A stretch of 10,415 nt of DNA from Synergistes sp. (GTDB taxonomy: Bacteria; Synergistota; Synergistia; Synergistales; Synergistaceae): contig JAEEYY010000224.1 of the NCBI GenBank assembly GCA_016288355.1, positions 1 to 10,415 of the forward strand, in the 5' to 3' direction. A program made the position numbers and the translations under genes. The notes below the pieces were generated by a model. That model ran no database searches. It had not been told where the DNA came from and saw only the letters and a program-made list of their open reading frames with translations. Numbering within the stretch: position 1 is the first letter of the stretch; every line of letters starts with the position of its first letter. This document shows, in pieces, positions 1 through 5,825 of the stretch.

Positions 1-114
1 AGCTTCGGCATCTGGGCGACGGCTGTGATGTGTTAGCGCTCATATGATGTGTAAATGAGACTATCACAGAATCGATTTGAAATACCCTATGAAATACCTG
101 CGGAGGAGAACACA

Positions 115-630
115 ATGAACGCAGATAATCCGATCGTAGAAAAAGCCGCGGAAGCAGCAAAAAAGAAAAGAAGGCCCTTCGGCTATCTCTTTTACGGCGA
201 CAGCCTTAAGGACATCAAATGCAGACCGGTCCCGCAGTTCCCCGGCGTGACTACGCTGTTTGAGCTTTTCGCGGTATTGGAGAAATGCTGGAGCAAGGTG
301 ACGGCGTACCCTTCCTGTCAGGCGGAATGGGTGCCTGACGACCCGTCTTACGGACAGTGTGCGATCACGGCGATGCAGGTGCATGACATGTTCGGCGGAA
401 CGATACATAAAATAAGGGTCTCAGGCGGCGGCACGCACTACTTCAACCGGATAAACGGAGAATACGTTGATCTGACCCGCGAGCAGTTCGACTTATACGG
501 CCTGCCGGTGAATTACGAGCCTAATCAGGAGATTTCGCGTGAATACTGCGGAAAGAACAAGGACACTTACGAACGCTACAGACAGCTGCAGCGCAATATT
601 ATCCGTTTTCTCAATGCTGAAAAGAAGTGA
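115..630 (+). CDS. YunG-like protein with candidate Cys-His-Asp triad
   Basis: This 171-residue cytoplasmic protein has no signal peptide or membrane segment. The start is set at ATG 115 because GGAGGAG lies at 102-108, six bases upstream; the longer reading from 55 has no ribosome site. After a Lys/Arg-rich N-terminus (about residues 10-22), the core holds GQCAITA (80-86), an HDMFGG stretch (90-95), THYFNRINGE (107-116) and VDLTREQF (118-125). This pattern recalls the uncharacterised Bacillus YunG family, recognised from memory and not by a search. C82, H108 and D119 fall in the order of a papain or transglutaminase-type triad, so a cysteine hydrolase or a binding protein on that fold is possible; this is inference. 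It is followed six bases later by a zinc-ribbon protein gene and is probably cotranscribed with it. Substrate and role are unknown. Confidence 0.85.
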   Translation: MNADNPIVEKAAEAAKKKRRPFGYLFYGDSLKDIKCRPVPQFPGVTTLFELFAVLEKCWSKVTAYPSCQAEWVPDDPSYGQCAITAMQVHDMFGGTIHKIRVSGGGTHYFNRINGEYVDLTREQFDLYGLPVNYEPNQEISREYCGKNKDTYERYRQLQRNIIRFLNAEKK

Positions 631-636
631 GGCAAA

Positions 637-1080
637 ATGACTGTGACCGACAGCCTAATCGATGAACTGGTCGATAAGCTGCGCGAATTGCCTGACGGTA
701 CGGAAATATCTGTTTATAAGCTTATAGAGATGTGCGGATATGACGCAAAGAAGCTGGCGCAGTACGGGGGACTGGCCGACGTTTGCTGCGATCTGCGCAA
801 GGCGGCCCGCAGGGCGCGCATCACGCTTGGCTGGTTCAGGAACACGGATACAGCCCTCGACCTGCCGGGGCAAGTCCCTTTTATTATCAGGAAAAACAGC
901 GCATATAACGAGTGTCCGTTCTGCGGGAGCAGAAACACGGCGAGGATTCTTTACGGTATGCCTGCTATGGACGAAGAGCTTGAAGCAAAGGTCAAAGCGG
1001 GGAAAGTCTGTCTGGGCGGATGCTGTGTGACCATGTTTGACCCTAAGCGCTACTGCAACGACTGCGGCAAGGAGTTCTGA
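637..1080 (+). CDS. small zinc-ribbon protein, function unknown
   Basis: This 147-residue protein starts six bases after the previous stop, with GAGG at 629-632 overlapping that stop codon, so the two genes look translationally linked. The N-terminal half (about 1-85) is predicted helical and basic, with a run resembling a small winged-helix or helix-turn-helix segment (GTEISVYKLIEMCGYD, 21-36); that reading is uncertain. The C-terminal part carries CPFCG (93-97) and CNDCG (140-144), the two knuckles of a zinc ribbon, with C125, C129 and C130 between them in KVCLGGCC. This layout is common in small uncharacterised bacterial proteins. A role as a nucleic-acid or protein adaptor is plausible but only inferred. 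Length and reading frame look intact. Confidence 0.85.
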   Translation: MTVTDSLIDELVDKLRELPDGTEISVYKLIEMCGYDAKKLAQYGGLADVCCDLRKAARRARITLGWFRNTDTALDLPGQVPFIIRKNSAYNECPFCGSRNTARILYGMPAMDEELEAKVKAGKVCLGGCCVTMFDPKRYCNDCGKEF

Positions 1081-1086
1081 ACGGCA

Positions 1087-1100
1087 CAATACCGGTATTG
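1087..1100. repeat. 14-bp perfect palindrome between genes
   Basis: CAATACCGGTATTG reads the same on both strands. With flanking CGGC (1082-1085) and GCCG (1100-1103) it could also form a hairpin with a small bulge. No T-run follows, so it is a poor terminator. It lies seven bases after the stop of the zinc-ribbon gene and about 33 bases before the -35 box for the next gene, so it could be an operator. Nothing ties it to a regulator. Confidence 0.5.
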
Positions 1101-1132
1101 CCGCAGACGGCGTGAACGGCAAAGGTGTTTTA

Positions 1133-1161
1133 TTGCCATATGCAGCACAGCGTAGTATATT
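1133..1161 (+). promoter_or_regulatory. promoter of the secreted protein gene at 1208
   Basis: TTGCCA (1133-1138) and TATATT (1156-1161) are each 5/6 matches to the sigma-70-type boxes and are separated by 17 bases. Transcription would start near 1168, leaving about 40 bases of leader with the ribosome site AAAGGGGA at 1191-1198. Confidence 0.55.
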
Positions 1162-1207
1162 CCGTATGGTTTGGCTATTTATAAATTCGTAAAGGGGAAT
1201 ACGTGAA

Positions 1208-1951
1208 ATGAAGAAATGGGTATTTATTTTGGCCGCGGTCATGCTGATGCTTGCAGGGATGACGTCTGCTTCAGAAGCGGAAAATGCACCTAAGCCTGAG
1301 ATACTTGCTATATATTCGAGCCCCGGTGATCAGATATTGACCGGTGAAGACGATATCGATGATATTGTCAGCACGGTTCTGTACCTTTACAAGGATTTCA
1401 CGTACAGTCAGCACGGAATTCATGACGGCCGCTGCGAGACCTACAGCACAGGTCGTTTTCATATAAACTTCGATTGGGACAAGGCCGGACAGGATTCCGG
1501 AAAGCCGCATATCATGACGCTTCATGTGAAAAAGCTGCATAATGATGATCATCAGCTGAAAGATGTCAAACTTTCCTATAACGTTGACCTGGACCGGCTC
1601 AGCGATTACTGCCTGTACTCCGATACCGGAAGCGGACCGAAGCTGACCGCGGCCTTCATGCAGGCGGATAAGCAGCTGCTTGTCCGGCGTGACGGCAGCA
1701 GGACGTACCTGCCTACGATGTGGCTCTATTATGACGATGGTTCTTTTAAGCAGTATGCCCTTGATGACAAGAAAGATATACTCTTCAGCAAGGGAGACTA
1801 CACACTTACCGGCGGAAAGTTCGGTGATGAAGGCGTGGTGCTTACGATTCACAGAACGGGGAAATATCAGGATGGTACAGGTATGGCCGCCTATAATTCA
1901 AGGCATGACTATAAAGTCAATAGTCTGGGGTTCATCCGCATATATCCTTAA
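1208..1951 (+). CDS. secreted protein of unknown function
   Basis: This 247-residue protein starts at ATG 1208 behind AAAGGGGA (1191-1198, nine-base spacing). The N-terminus MKKWVFILAAVMLMLAGMTSA is a classical signal peptide with a likely signal peptidase I cut after A21 or A24. There is no lipobox Cys and no other membrane segment, so the product is probably periplasmic or released. The mature part is polar and rich in Asp, Lys, His and Tyr, with alternating patterns typical of beta-strands. It has only two cysteines (C76, C135), which could form one disulfide. A stretch around 173-198 (LYYDDGSFKQYALDDKKDILFSKGDY) resembles short beta-hairpin motifs in gut-bacterial secreted proteins. I do not recognise a named family. 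The gene has its own promoter and terminator, so it is probably monocistronic. Confidence 0.85.
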   Translation: MKKWVFILAAVMLMLAGMTSASEAENAPKPEILAIYSSPGDQILTGEDDIDDIVSTVLYLYKDFTYSQHGIHDGRCETYSTGRFHINFDWDKAGQDSGKPHIMTLHVKKLHNDDHQLKDVKLSYNVDLDRLSDYCLYSDTGSGPKLTAAFMQADKQLLVRRDGSRTYLPTMWLYYDDGSFKQYALDDKKDILFSKGDYTLTGGKFGDEGVVLTIHRTGKYQDGTGMAAYNSRHDYKVNSLGFIRIYP

Positions 1952-1989
1952 ACCGGCGAAGATCTGAATAACGATAGACAGACATTTTT

Positions 1990-2023
1990 CCCCCGGCTTT
2001 CCCTGTCTTATGGGAGTCGGGGG
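1990..2023. repeat. GC-rich stem-loop downstream of secreted protein gene
   Basis: CCCCCG (1990-1995) pairs with CGGGGG (2018-2023). The stem extends inward through about six more pairs, including G-T pairs, to a loop near 2002-2011. The T-run lies before it on the plus strand, not after, so it is not a standard terminator on either strand. It may stabilise the 3' end of the transcript from 1208-1951. Confidence 0.45.
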
Positions 2024-2058
2024 CGTTATAAGTATGGCGGTTTGAATCAATGCAACAT

Positions 2059-2086
2059 AAAGAGCCTGTCTCTGACAGGCTCTTTT
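2059..2086 (+). terminator. rho-independent terminator, possibly bidirectional
   Basis: AAGAGCCTGTC (2060-2070), loop TCT, GACAGGCTCTT (2074-2084) is a perfect 11-bp stem running into a TTTT tract (2083-2086). It ends the secreted protein gene. On the minus strand the same hairpin is followed by TTTA, so it could also end the convergent tRNA-Leu transcript. Confidence 0.85.
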
Positions 2087-2122
2087 CATGATAAACGCTG
2101 ATCTTCAGCGATTGATTTTAAG

Positions 2123-2210
2123 TGGTGTCAAGGAGGGGAATTGAACCCCTATGAGCGTTATGCCCACTAGATCCTGAATCTAGCGCGTCTACCAGTTCCG
2201 CCACCCTGAC
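2123..2210 (-). tRNA. tRNA-Leu (anticodon CAG)
   Basis: Read on the minus strand this is a complete class II tRNA of 88 bases, including the encoded CCA (complement of 2123-2125). The acceptor GTCAGGG pairs with CCTTGAC, with one G-T pair, and the discriminator base is A. The anticodon stem CTAGA/TCTAG encloses the loop TTCAGGA, giving anticodon CAG, which reads CTG leucine codons. A long variable arm (TGGGCATAACGCTCA region) and a T-arm with GGTTCAATTCC fit leucine tRNAs. A strong promoter lies just upstream at 2233-2261. Confidence 0.97.
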
Positions 2211-2232
2211 ATGCCTTTTTTGGCACCTCAGT

Positions 2233-2261
2233 ATTCTATCAATTAATTTTTGATTTGACAA
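2233..2261 (-). promoter_or_regulatory. promoter of tRNA-Leu
   Basis: On the minus strand TTGTCA (complement of 2256-2261) and TAGAAT (complement of 2233-2238) are separated by exactly 17 bases. Each is a 5/6 match to consensus. The predicted start falls about 16 bases before the mature tRNA 5' end, as expected for a short tRNA leader. Confidence 0.75.
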
Positions 2262-2283
2262 GGACTTTGTTTTGCGGCTTTTC

Positions 2284-2325
2284 GCGCTTTTTGCTGCGCA
2301 TAATTGCGCGGGACGAAAGAAGCGC
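2284..2325. repeat. long interrupted inverted repeat in the tRNA-Leu/acpS gap
   Basis: GCGCTTTTT (2284-2292) pairs with AAGAAGCGC (2317-2325) apart from one T-G wobble. An inner helix GCGCA (2296-2300) / TGCGC (2305-2309) closes a TAAT loop. No T-run follows on either strand, so it is not a normal terminator. It sits just upstream of both the divergent tRNA-Leu promoter and the plus-strand promoter at 2334. Its role is unknown: it could be a protein-binding site or a chance palindrome. Confidence 0.45.
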
Positions 2326-2333
2326 CGTTATCC

Positions 2334-2362
2334 TTGACGCACTTGAAAAGATCTGATACTGT
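2334..2362 (+). promoter_or_regulatory. putative promoter of a small RNA
   Basis: TTGACG (2334-2339, 5/6) and TACTGT (2357-2362, 4/6) are 17 bases apart on the plus strand, predicting a start near 2369. An imperfect dyad, ATCTG.TA (2351-2358) against TA.CAGAT (2368-2375), overlaps the -10 box and start, and CTGATAC is repeated at 2353-2359 and 2364-2370. These may mark a regulator site. Confidence 0.45.
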
Positions 2363-2368
2363 CCTGAT

Positions 2369-2449
2369 ACCAGATACACGTTGTGAGCGAAGCAGAGGCG
2401 AACCCCTTACGGATTCTGAATCAGCCGGCCCGCGTGTATCTGTTTTTTT
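2369..2449 (+). ncRNA. candidate small structured RNA, unknown family
   Basis: CAGATACACG (2371-2380) is the perfect complement of CGTGTATCTG (2433-2442). A run of seven T (2443-2449) follows directly. This closes a 52-base internal region and gives a predicted transcript of about 80 bases from the promoter at 2334-2362, with its ends paired and a built-in terminator. The interior contains short possible helices, such as CAGAG (2393-2397) with TTCTG (2414-2418), but no fold I can identify. I compared it by eye with the 4.5S SRP RNA core, tRNA and several riboswitch patterns and found no match. No convincing reading frame fits it. It could instead be an unusual terminator or attenuator far upstream of acpS. 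Confidence 0.35.
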
Positions 2450-2561
2450 ACTTTGATTACGTTATACATTTCTTCGGCGAATGCAGGCTTTTGCTGCACA
2501 TGTCTTGACCGGCCCCGGTGCGCCCTGTGCATTCTTTTCATATCTGTGCTATCGCCGCTGC

Positions 2562-2572
2562 TGATATATAAT
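2562..2572 (+). promoter_or_regulatory. putative acpS operon promoter (extended -10)
   Basis: TGATATATA (2562-2570) fits an extended -10 element, and TATAAT also occurs in register at 2567-2572. No good -35 box is visible at the expected distance. The site lies about 45 bases before the acpS start and after the T-run at 2443-2449, so the acpS operon probably has its own start here. Confidence 0.45.
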
Positions 2573-2616
2573 ATAAAAAGCAGGCTGGCAGAGAGGCCGG
2601 GCAGAAGGGTATAAAA

Positions 2617-2985
2617 ATGATAAAGGGAATAGGCATAGACCTTTGCGAGATAGAGCGAATCAGAAAAGCAGCTGAGCGCGGCAGCTTTGCGGAGCGCGTC
2701 TTTTCCGCCGAAGAAAGAGAGTACGCTGGAGAAGGAGTTCACGCTGCGGAGCATTTTGCCGCCTCTTTTGCAGCGCGTGAAGCGCTTGCGAAAGCCGTGG
2801 GCTGCGGCCTTGCCTCTGCCGGGCTTGACGCCTGCATTGTGCGGCGCACCGAGACAGGCCCGGTGTTCGTTTTCAGCGAAGATTTCAGGCGCCGCCTTGA
2901 AGATCGCGGCGTTAAGAACGTGTTTCTTTCGATCACGCATGAAGCGGGAGTCGCCGCAGCCGTGGTCGTTCTGGAGGGAGACTGA
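2617..2985 (+). CDS. acpS: holo-[acyl-carrier-protein] synthase
   Basis: AcpS transfers the 4'-phosphopantetheine group of coenzyme A to the serine of apo-acyl carrier protein, making the holo form used in fatty acid synthesis in the cytoplasm. The 122-residue length is normal for the family. The first signature, GIGIDLCEIERI (4-15), includes the metal-binding D8. The second, FAAREALAKAVGCG (51-64), includes the Mg2+ ligand E55. The C-terminal strand SITHEAGVAAAVVV (105-118) is also typical. ATG 2617 is preceded by AGAAGGG (2603-2609). The stop TGA shares a base with the start of the next gene (TGATG at 2983-2987), so the two are translationally coupled. It is first in an operon with nnr, tsaE and tsaB, a grouping seen in many bacteria. 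Confidence 0.95.
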   Translation: MIKGIGIDLCEIERIRKAAERGSFAERVFSAEEREYAGEGVHAAEHFAASFAAREALAKAVGCGLASAGLDACIVRRTETGPVFVFSEDFRRRLEDRGVKNVFLSITHEAGVAAAVVVLEGD

Positions 2986-4511
2986 TGCAGAAGTATTACT
3001 TCCCGGCGGATATACGCAGGGCGGATGTTATCGCGTCTGAAGAGCGCAGCGTGCCTTCCGTCGTTTTGATGGAAAACGCATCAAAGAACGCGTCAGATGA
3101 AGCTTTTGCGATGGCTGAGGGGAACGCCCCGTTCGTCCTTCTTGCCGGAGTTGGCAATAACGGAGGCGACGCATTTGCCGCAGCCCGTCATCTTCTGATA
3201 AAAGGCGCGGATGTCGTCGTTCTTAAATGCGCGGCGGATGAAAAATATAAAGGAGACGCAGCCGTCAATCTTTCCGTGCTGCGCCGCATCGGCTGCGGCA
3301 GGCTCAGGCTGCTGGATACCGCCGATATGACAGACGATGAGATAGCAAAACTGCTTGACTGCGCAGCCTGTATTATCGACGGGCTTTTGGGGACCGGCAC
3401 GAGCGGCGCCCCCAGGAAGGAGCCGGCGCGGATCATCTCTCTTCTTACAGGCCGTAATAATATTCTTTCGCTGGATATACCTTCCGGGACAGACCCGGAG
3501 AGCGGAGCAGTTTATGAGCCGTGCGTCAAAGCGTCTGCCACAGTGACGTTCCTTGCGCCTAAATTCGGTATGGCCTTTGAACCGGCAAGGTCTGCCTGCG
3601 GAAGGATAAGCACGGCGGATATAGGAGTCCCTCCCTATGCCGTCCTTCCGGAAGAGCCGGCCGTCACGCTGCTTTCACGGGAGGATATGAAAGCATTTAT
3701 GCCTGCTCTGCCGCGCGATATACATAAAACAGAGCGCGGGAACGTACTTATAATAGCGGGAAGTTCCGAATACAGGGGGGCGCCGCTGCTTTCTGCGCGC
3801 GGTGCGCTGCGCGCTGGTGCGGGACTTGTATTTCTCGCTGTTCCGGAATTTATAGCTCCATTTGCTTCAGAAAAACTGCCCGAAGCGATAGTTATACCCC
3901 TGCCTGTAAAAGACGGGGAGATATCTGTTCAGGAAGCAAAGGATATGCTTTCCAAAGCGATGGAGAAGTGCTCCGCCGTCGCTGCGGGACCTGGCTGCGG
4001 CCGTTCGGCATCCGTGGAAGAGCTTTTTGTATGGCTCTGGCAGTCCTGCAGGCTTCCTATGCTGCTTGACGCGGATATGCTCTGGTTCTTTGCCCGCCGT
4101 AAAGATACACTTGCGCCAAGAAGCGACGTGCTTCTTACGCCGCACAGCGCCGAAGCCGGGCGTATACTTGGAATTACTGCCTCAGAAGTGGATATGAACA
4201 GGGCTGCTTCCGCGCGCGCGCTTGCTGAAAAGACCGGAAGCGCATTGCTTAAAGGCAGAAACACACTTGTTTTTTCGAATAACGGGCTCATGATGATAAA
4301 CGCCGGGTCTCCCGCGCTTGCCGTCCCCGGTTCAGGCGACGTGCTGAGCGGCGTCATAGCTGCCTTTATAGCCTCCGGCAAGAGTGTTGCTGACGCGGCA
4401 GCGGCCGGCGCCCTTGCCCATGCTCTGGCAGGGGAAGCGCTTGAGGAAAAGTACGGCACGCGCGGTGCGCTTGCTTCGGAAATAGCCGATGAGATTCCAG
4501 CGCTGCTCTGA
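2985..4511 (+). CDS. nnr: bifunctional NAD(P)H-hydrate epimerase/dehydratase
   Basis: This enzyme repairs NADH and NADPH damaged by hydration. The N-terminal YjeF_N domain interconverts R and S hydrates, and the C-terminal ribokinase-like domain dehydrates the S form at the cost of ADP or ATP. The 508-residue fusion matches the usual two-domain form. The epimerase half shows GVGNNGGDA (55-63), IIDGLLGTGTSG (130-141) and LDIPSGTDP (163-171). The dehydratase half shows GNVLIIAGSSEYRGA (252-266), AAGPGCGRS (333-341), LLDADMLW (360-367), LTPHSAEAGR (384-393), LLKGRNT (421-427) and the catalytic-Asp motif PGSGDVLSG (448-456). ATG 2985 overlaps the acpS stop by one base, with GGAGGGAG at 2973-2980. 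Its last 23 bases overlap tsaE. The N-terminal GGDA replaces the more common GGDG. Confidence 0.95.
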   Translation: MQKYYFPADIRRADVIASEERSVPSVVLMENASKNASDEAFAMAEGNAPFVLLAGVGNNGGDAFAAARHLLIKGADVVVLKCAADEKYKGDAAVNLSVLRRIGCGRLRLLDTADMTDDEIAKLLDCAACIIDGLLGTGTSGAPRKEPARIISLLTGRNNILSLDIPSGTDPESGAVYEPCVKASATVTFLAPKFGMAFEPARSACGRISTADIGVPPYAVLPEEPAVTLLSREDMKAFMPALPRDIHKTERGNVLIIAGSSEYRGAPLLSARGALRAGAGLVFLAVPEFIAPFASEKLPEAIVIPLPVKDGEISVQEAKDMLSKAMEKCSAVAAGPGCGRSASVEELFVWLWQSCRLPMLLDADMLWFFARRKDTLAPRSDVLLTPHSAEAGRILGITASEVDMNRAASARALAEKTGSALLKGRNTLVFSNNGLMMINAGSPALAVPGSGDVLSGVIAAFIASGKSVADAAAAGALAHALAGEALEEKYGTRGALASEIADEIPALL

Positions 4512-4995
4512 TAGCTCTTTTGTGCTGACAACAGGATCCCCCGACGAGACTTTTGCCGCAGGCAGAATAACGGGCGGACATCTCTGCCCGGGGATGCTGC
4601 TTCTTCTCAAAGGCTCTCTCGGCATGGGCAAAACGAGATTCGTGCAGGGGATAGGGGATGCTTTAGGTCTTCATGGAGTCAAAAGCCCGACTTTTATTAT
4701 CATGCGCGAATATAACGGGAAAACGCCCTTTCTGCATGCGGACCTATACCGCATAGAAAACAAAAATGAAGCGGATTCTCTGGGCATTGAAGAGTATCTC
4801 GACGACGGTTTTGCCGCCGCGGTCGAGTGGGCTGAAAGATGGGAGACGCCGCCTTCCGAAAAGCGCATCGATATAGAGTTCAGCGGAAGCGGCGATGAGC
4901 GCCTGCTTGTTTTCACTATGAACGGCTGCAAAATACGGGAAGAGTTCACCGCTCTTGCGGATGATTTAAAAAGTATTGCTCTGACGGAGGAATGA
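4489..4995 (+). CDS. tsaE: tRNA t6A biosynthesis ATPase TsaE
   Basis: TsaE is the ATPase that cycles with TsaB and TsaD to make N6-threonylcarbamoyladenosine at position 37 of ANN-decoding tRNAs, in the cytoplasm. The 168-residue protein shows the P-loop GSLGMGKT (42-49), the family motif VKSPTFIIMREY (64-75), HADLYRI (83-89) and the C-terminal EEYLDDGFAAAVEWAERW segment (101-118) with the usual Glu-Trp. The start at ATG 4489 lies inside the end of nnr, with only a weak purine stretch upstream, which suggests coupled translation. A GTG at 4522 (codon 12) is a possible alternative but lies closer to the conserved part. The partner tsaB follows at once; tsaD is not in the window. Confidence 0.93.
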   Translation: MRFQRCSDSSFVLTTGSPDETFAAGRITGGHLCPGMLLLLKGSLGMGKTRFVQGIGDALGLHGVKSPTFIIMREYNGKTPFLHADLYRIENKNEADSLGIEEYLDDGFAAAVEWAERWETPPSEKRIDIEFSGSGDERLLVFTMNGCKIREEFTALADDLKSIALTEE

Positions 4996-5001
4996 CAGGA
5001 A

Positions 5002-5652
5002 ATGATCACTTTAGCGGTAGACTGTTCCGGCCGCTGGACGAGCGTAGGGCTTGCGTCAGGCGGCGCCGTTCTTGCCGAACACAGCGCGATGCTCGGAAGG
5101 AAGCAGTCGGAGGCGCTGCCTCTTATTGCCGAAGAGGTGCTGAAACGCGCGGGGGTAGGGCTTTCCGATATAGAGCTTATTGCTGTAGCTGCAGGCCCGG
5201 GATCATATACAGGCATCCGCGCCGGCATCGCGTATGGAGCCGCTCTTGCTGAGGCGCTTTCGATAAAAGTAGTTCCCCTTTCCTCCCTTAAGGTCTTCAT
5301 ATGGGACATGCCGGGGGAAAAAGGCTGTCTGGCGCCCTTTTTCCGCGCAAGGCAGGGGCACTGCTATGCCGCTGTCTTCCGCGGCGGAGAAGAGATCGTT
5401 CCGCAGGCATTCCTTTCGGAAGATGAATTTGTCTCTCTGCTTGGGAAATATCCGGATGCCGCCGCGGTGACTCCGGATCTTGACCGTTTCCCGCTGGTTA
5501 GAGAGTGCGGGCGCAGTGTAACAGAAAAAGAATTTTCTTCCGGAGGGAGCGCGGCGCTTTTGGGCGAGGCCTGCGCCGCATCAGCCGCCGTTCCCGCCTC
5601 TGTCCGCGGCGTGTATCTGAGAGCGCCCGATATAGGCCCTGTCGGCAGATAG
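5002..5652 (+). CDS. tsaB: tRNA t6A biosynthesis protein TsaB
   Basis: TsaB is a degraded ASKHA-fold paralogue of TsaD that scaffolds the threonylcarbamoyl transfer complex. The 216-residue length is normal. The N-terminus MITLAVDCSGRWTSVGL (1-17) matches the family's ILALDTS-type opening, here with DCS for DTS. The hallmark AAGPGSYTGIRAG (63-75) is present, as is the HSAMLGRKQSEALPLI segment (27-42), equivalent to the usual R..S..L.P run. The start at ATG 5002 lies seven bases after the tsaE stop; GGAGG at 4986-4990, within the end of tsaE, is the likely ribosome site. It is the last gene of the acpS operon. No hairpin with a T-run follows before the kor promoter, so some read-through into the kor genes is possible. 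Confidence 0.94.
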   Translation: MITLAVDCSGRWTSVGLASGGAVLAEHSAMLGRKQSEALPLIAEEVLKRAGVGLSDIELIAVAAGPGSYTGIRAGIAYGAALAEALSIKVVPLSSLKVFIWDMPGEKGCLAPFFRARQGHCYAAVFRGGEEIVPQAFLSEDEFVSLLGKYPDAAAVTPDLDRFPLVRECGRSVTEKEFSSGGSAALLGEACAASAAVPASVRGVYLRAPDIGPVGR

Positions 5653-5712
5653 CCGGTCGTTTCCCGTAAAATATCATATATTTATCAGAATATAAAGAAA
5701 TTAATGCTAAGC

Positions 5713-5741
5713 TTGAATAAATTATAAAGTTTTGGCATAAT
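5713..5741 (+). promoter_or_regulatory. promoter of the kor operon
   Basis: TTGAAT (5713-5718) and CATAAT (5736-5741, 5/6) are 17 bases apart. TGG just before the -10 box gives an extended -10 element. Transcription should start near 5748, leaving a leader of about 80 bases before KorD. The surrounding sequence is clearly AT-rich compared with the flanking genes. Confidence 0.75.
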
Positions 5742-5758
5742 ACAGTGAGTTATGCCAA
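5732..5758. promoter_or_regulatory. operator-like inverted repeat at the kor promoter
   Basis: TTGGCATAA (5732-5740) and TTATGCCAA (5750-5758) are perfect inverted copies separated by nine bases. The left half contains most of the -10 box and the gap contains the predicted start point. A dimeric regulator bound here would be expected to block RNA polymerase. Because transcription starts inside the repeat, it is more likely a DNA site than an RNA hairpin. The regulator is unknown and no regulator gene is in the window. Confidence 0.6.
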
Positions 5759-5825
5759 TCTTTCAGCATGTCTTTGCTGACAGACAAAATCGATTAGAAG
5801 TGTGGAAGGAAGGAAGGTGGGTCTT

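Noticed and set aside
1..36. Possible 3' end of an upstream gene: frame 1 reads SFGIWATAVMC then TAG at 34-36.
   Set aside because: Only 11 residues are visible and another frame is also open to position 54, so no product or frame can be supported.
2371..2442. Candidate RNA tested as 4.5S SRP RNA, a tRNA-like gene or a known riboswitch.
   Set aside because: It lacks the GGAA/AGCAGCC SRP core, the TTC-loop geometry of tRNA, and any riboswitch core I recognise, so it is listed only as unknown.
2407..2940. Long minus-strand open frame over the acpS region.
   Set aside because: It is antisense to a well-supported acpS gene, and its translation looks like a GC-frame shadow.
3929..4531. 200-codon minus-strand open frame within nnr.
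   Set aside because: It is Ser/Ala-rich shadow translation opposite the conserved dehydratase domain.
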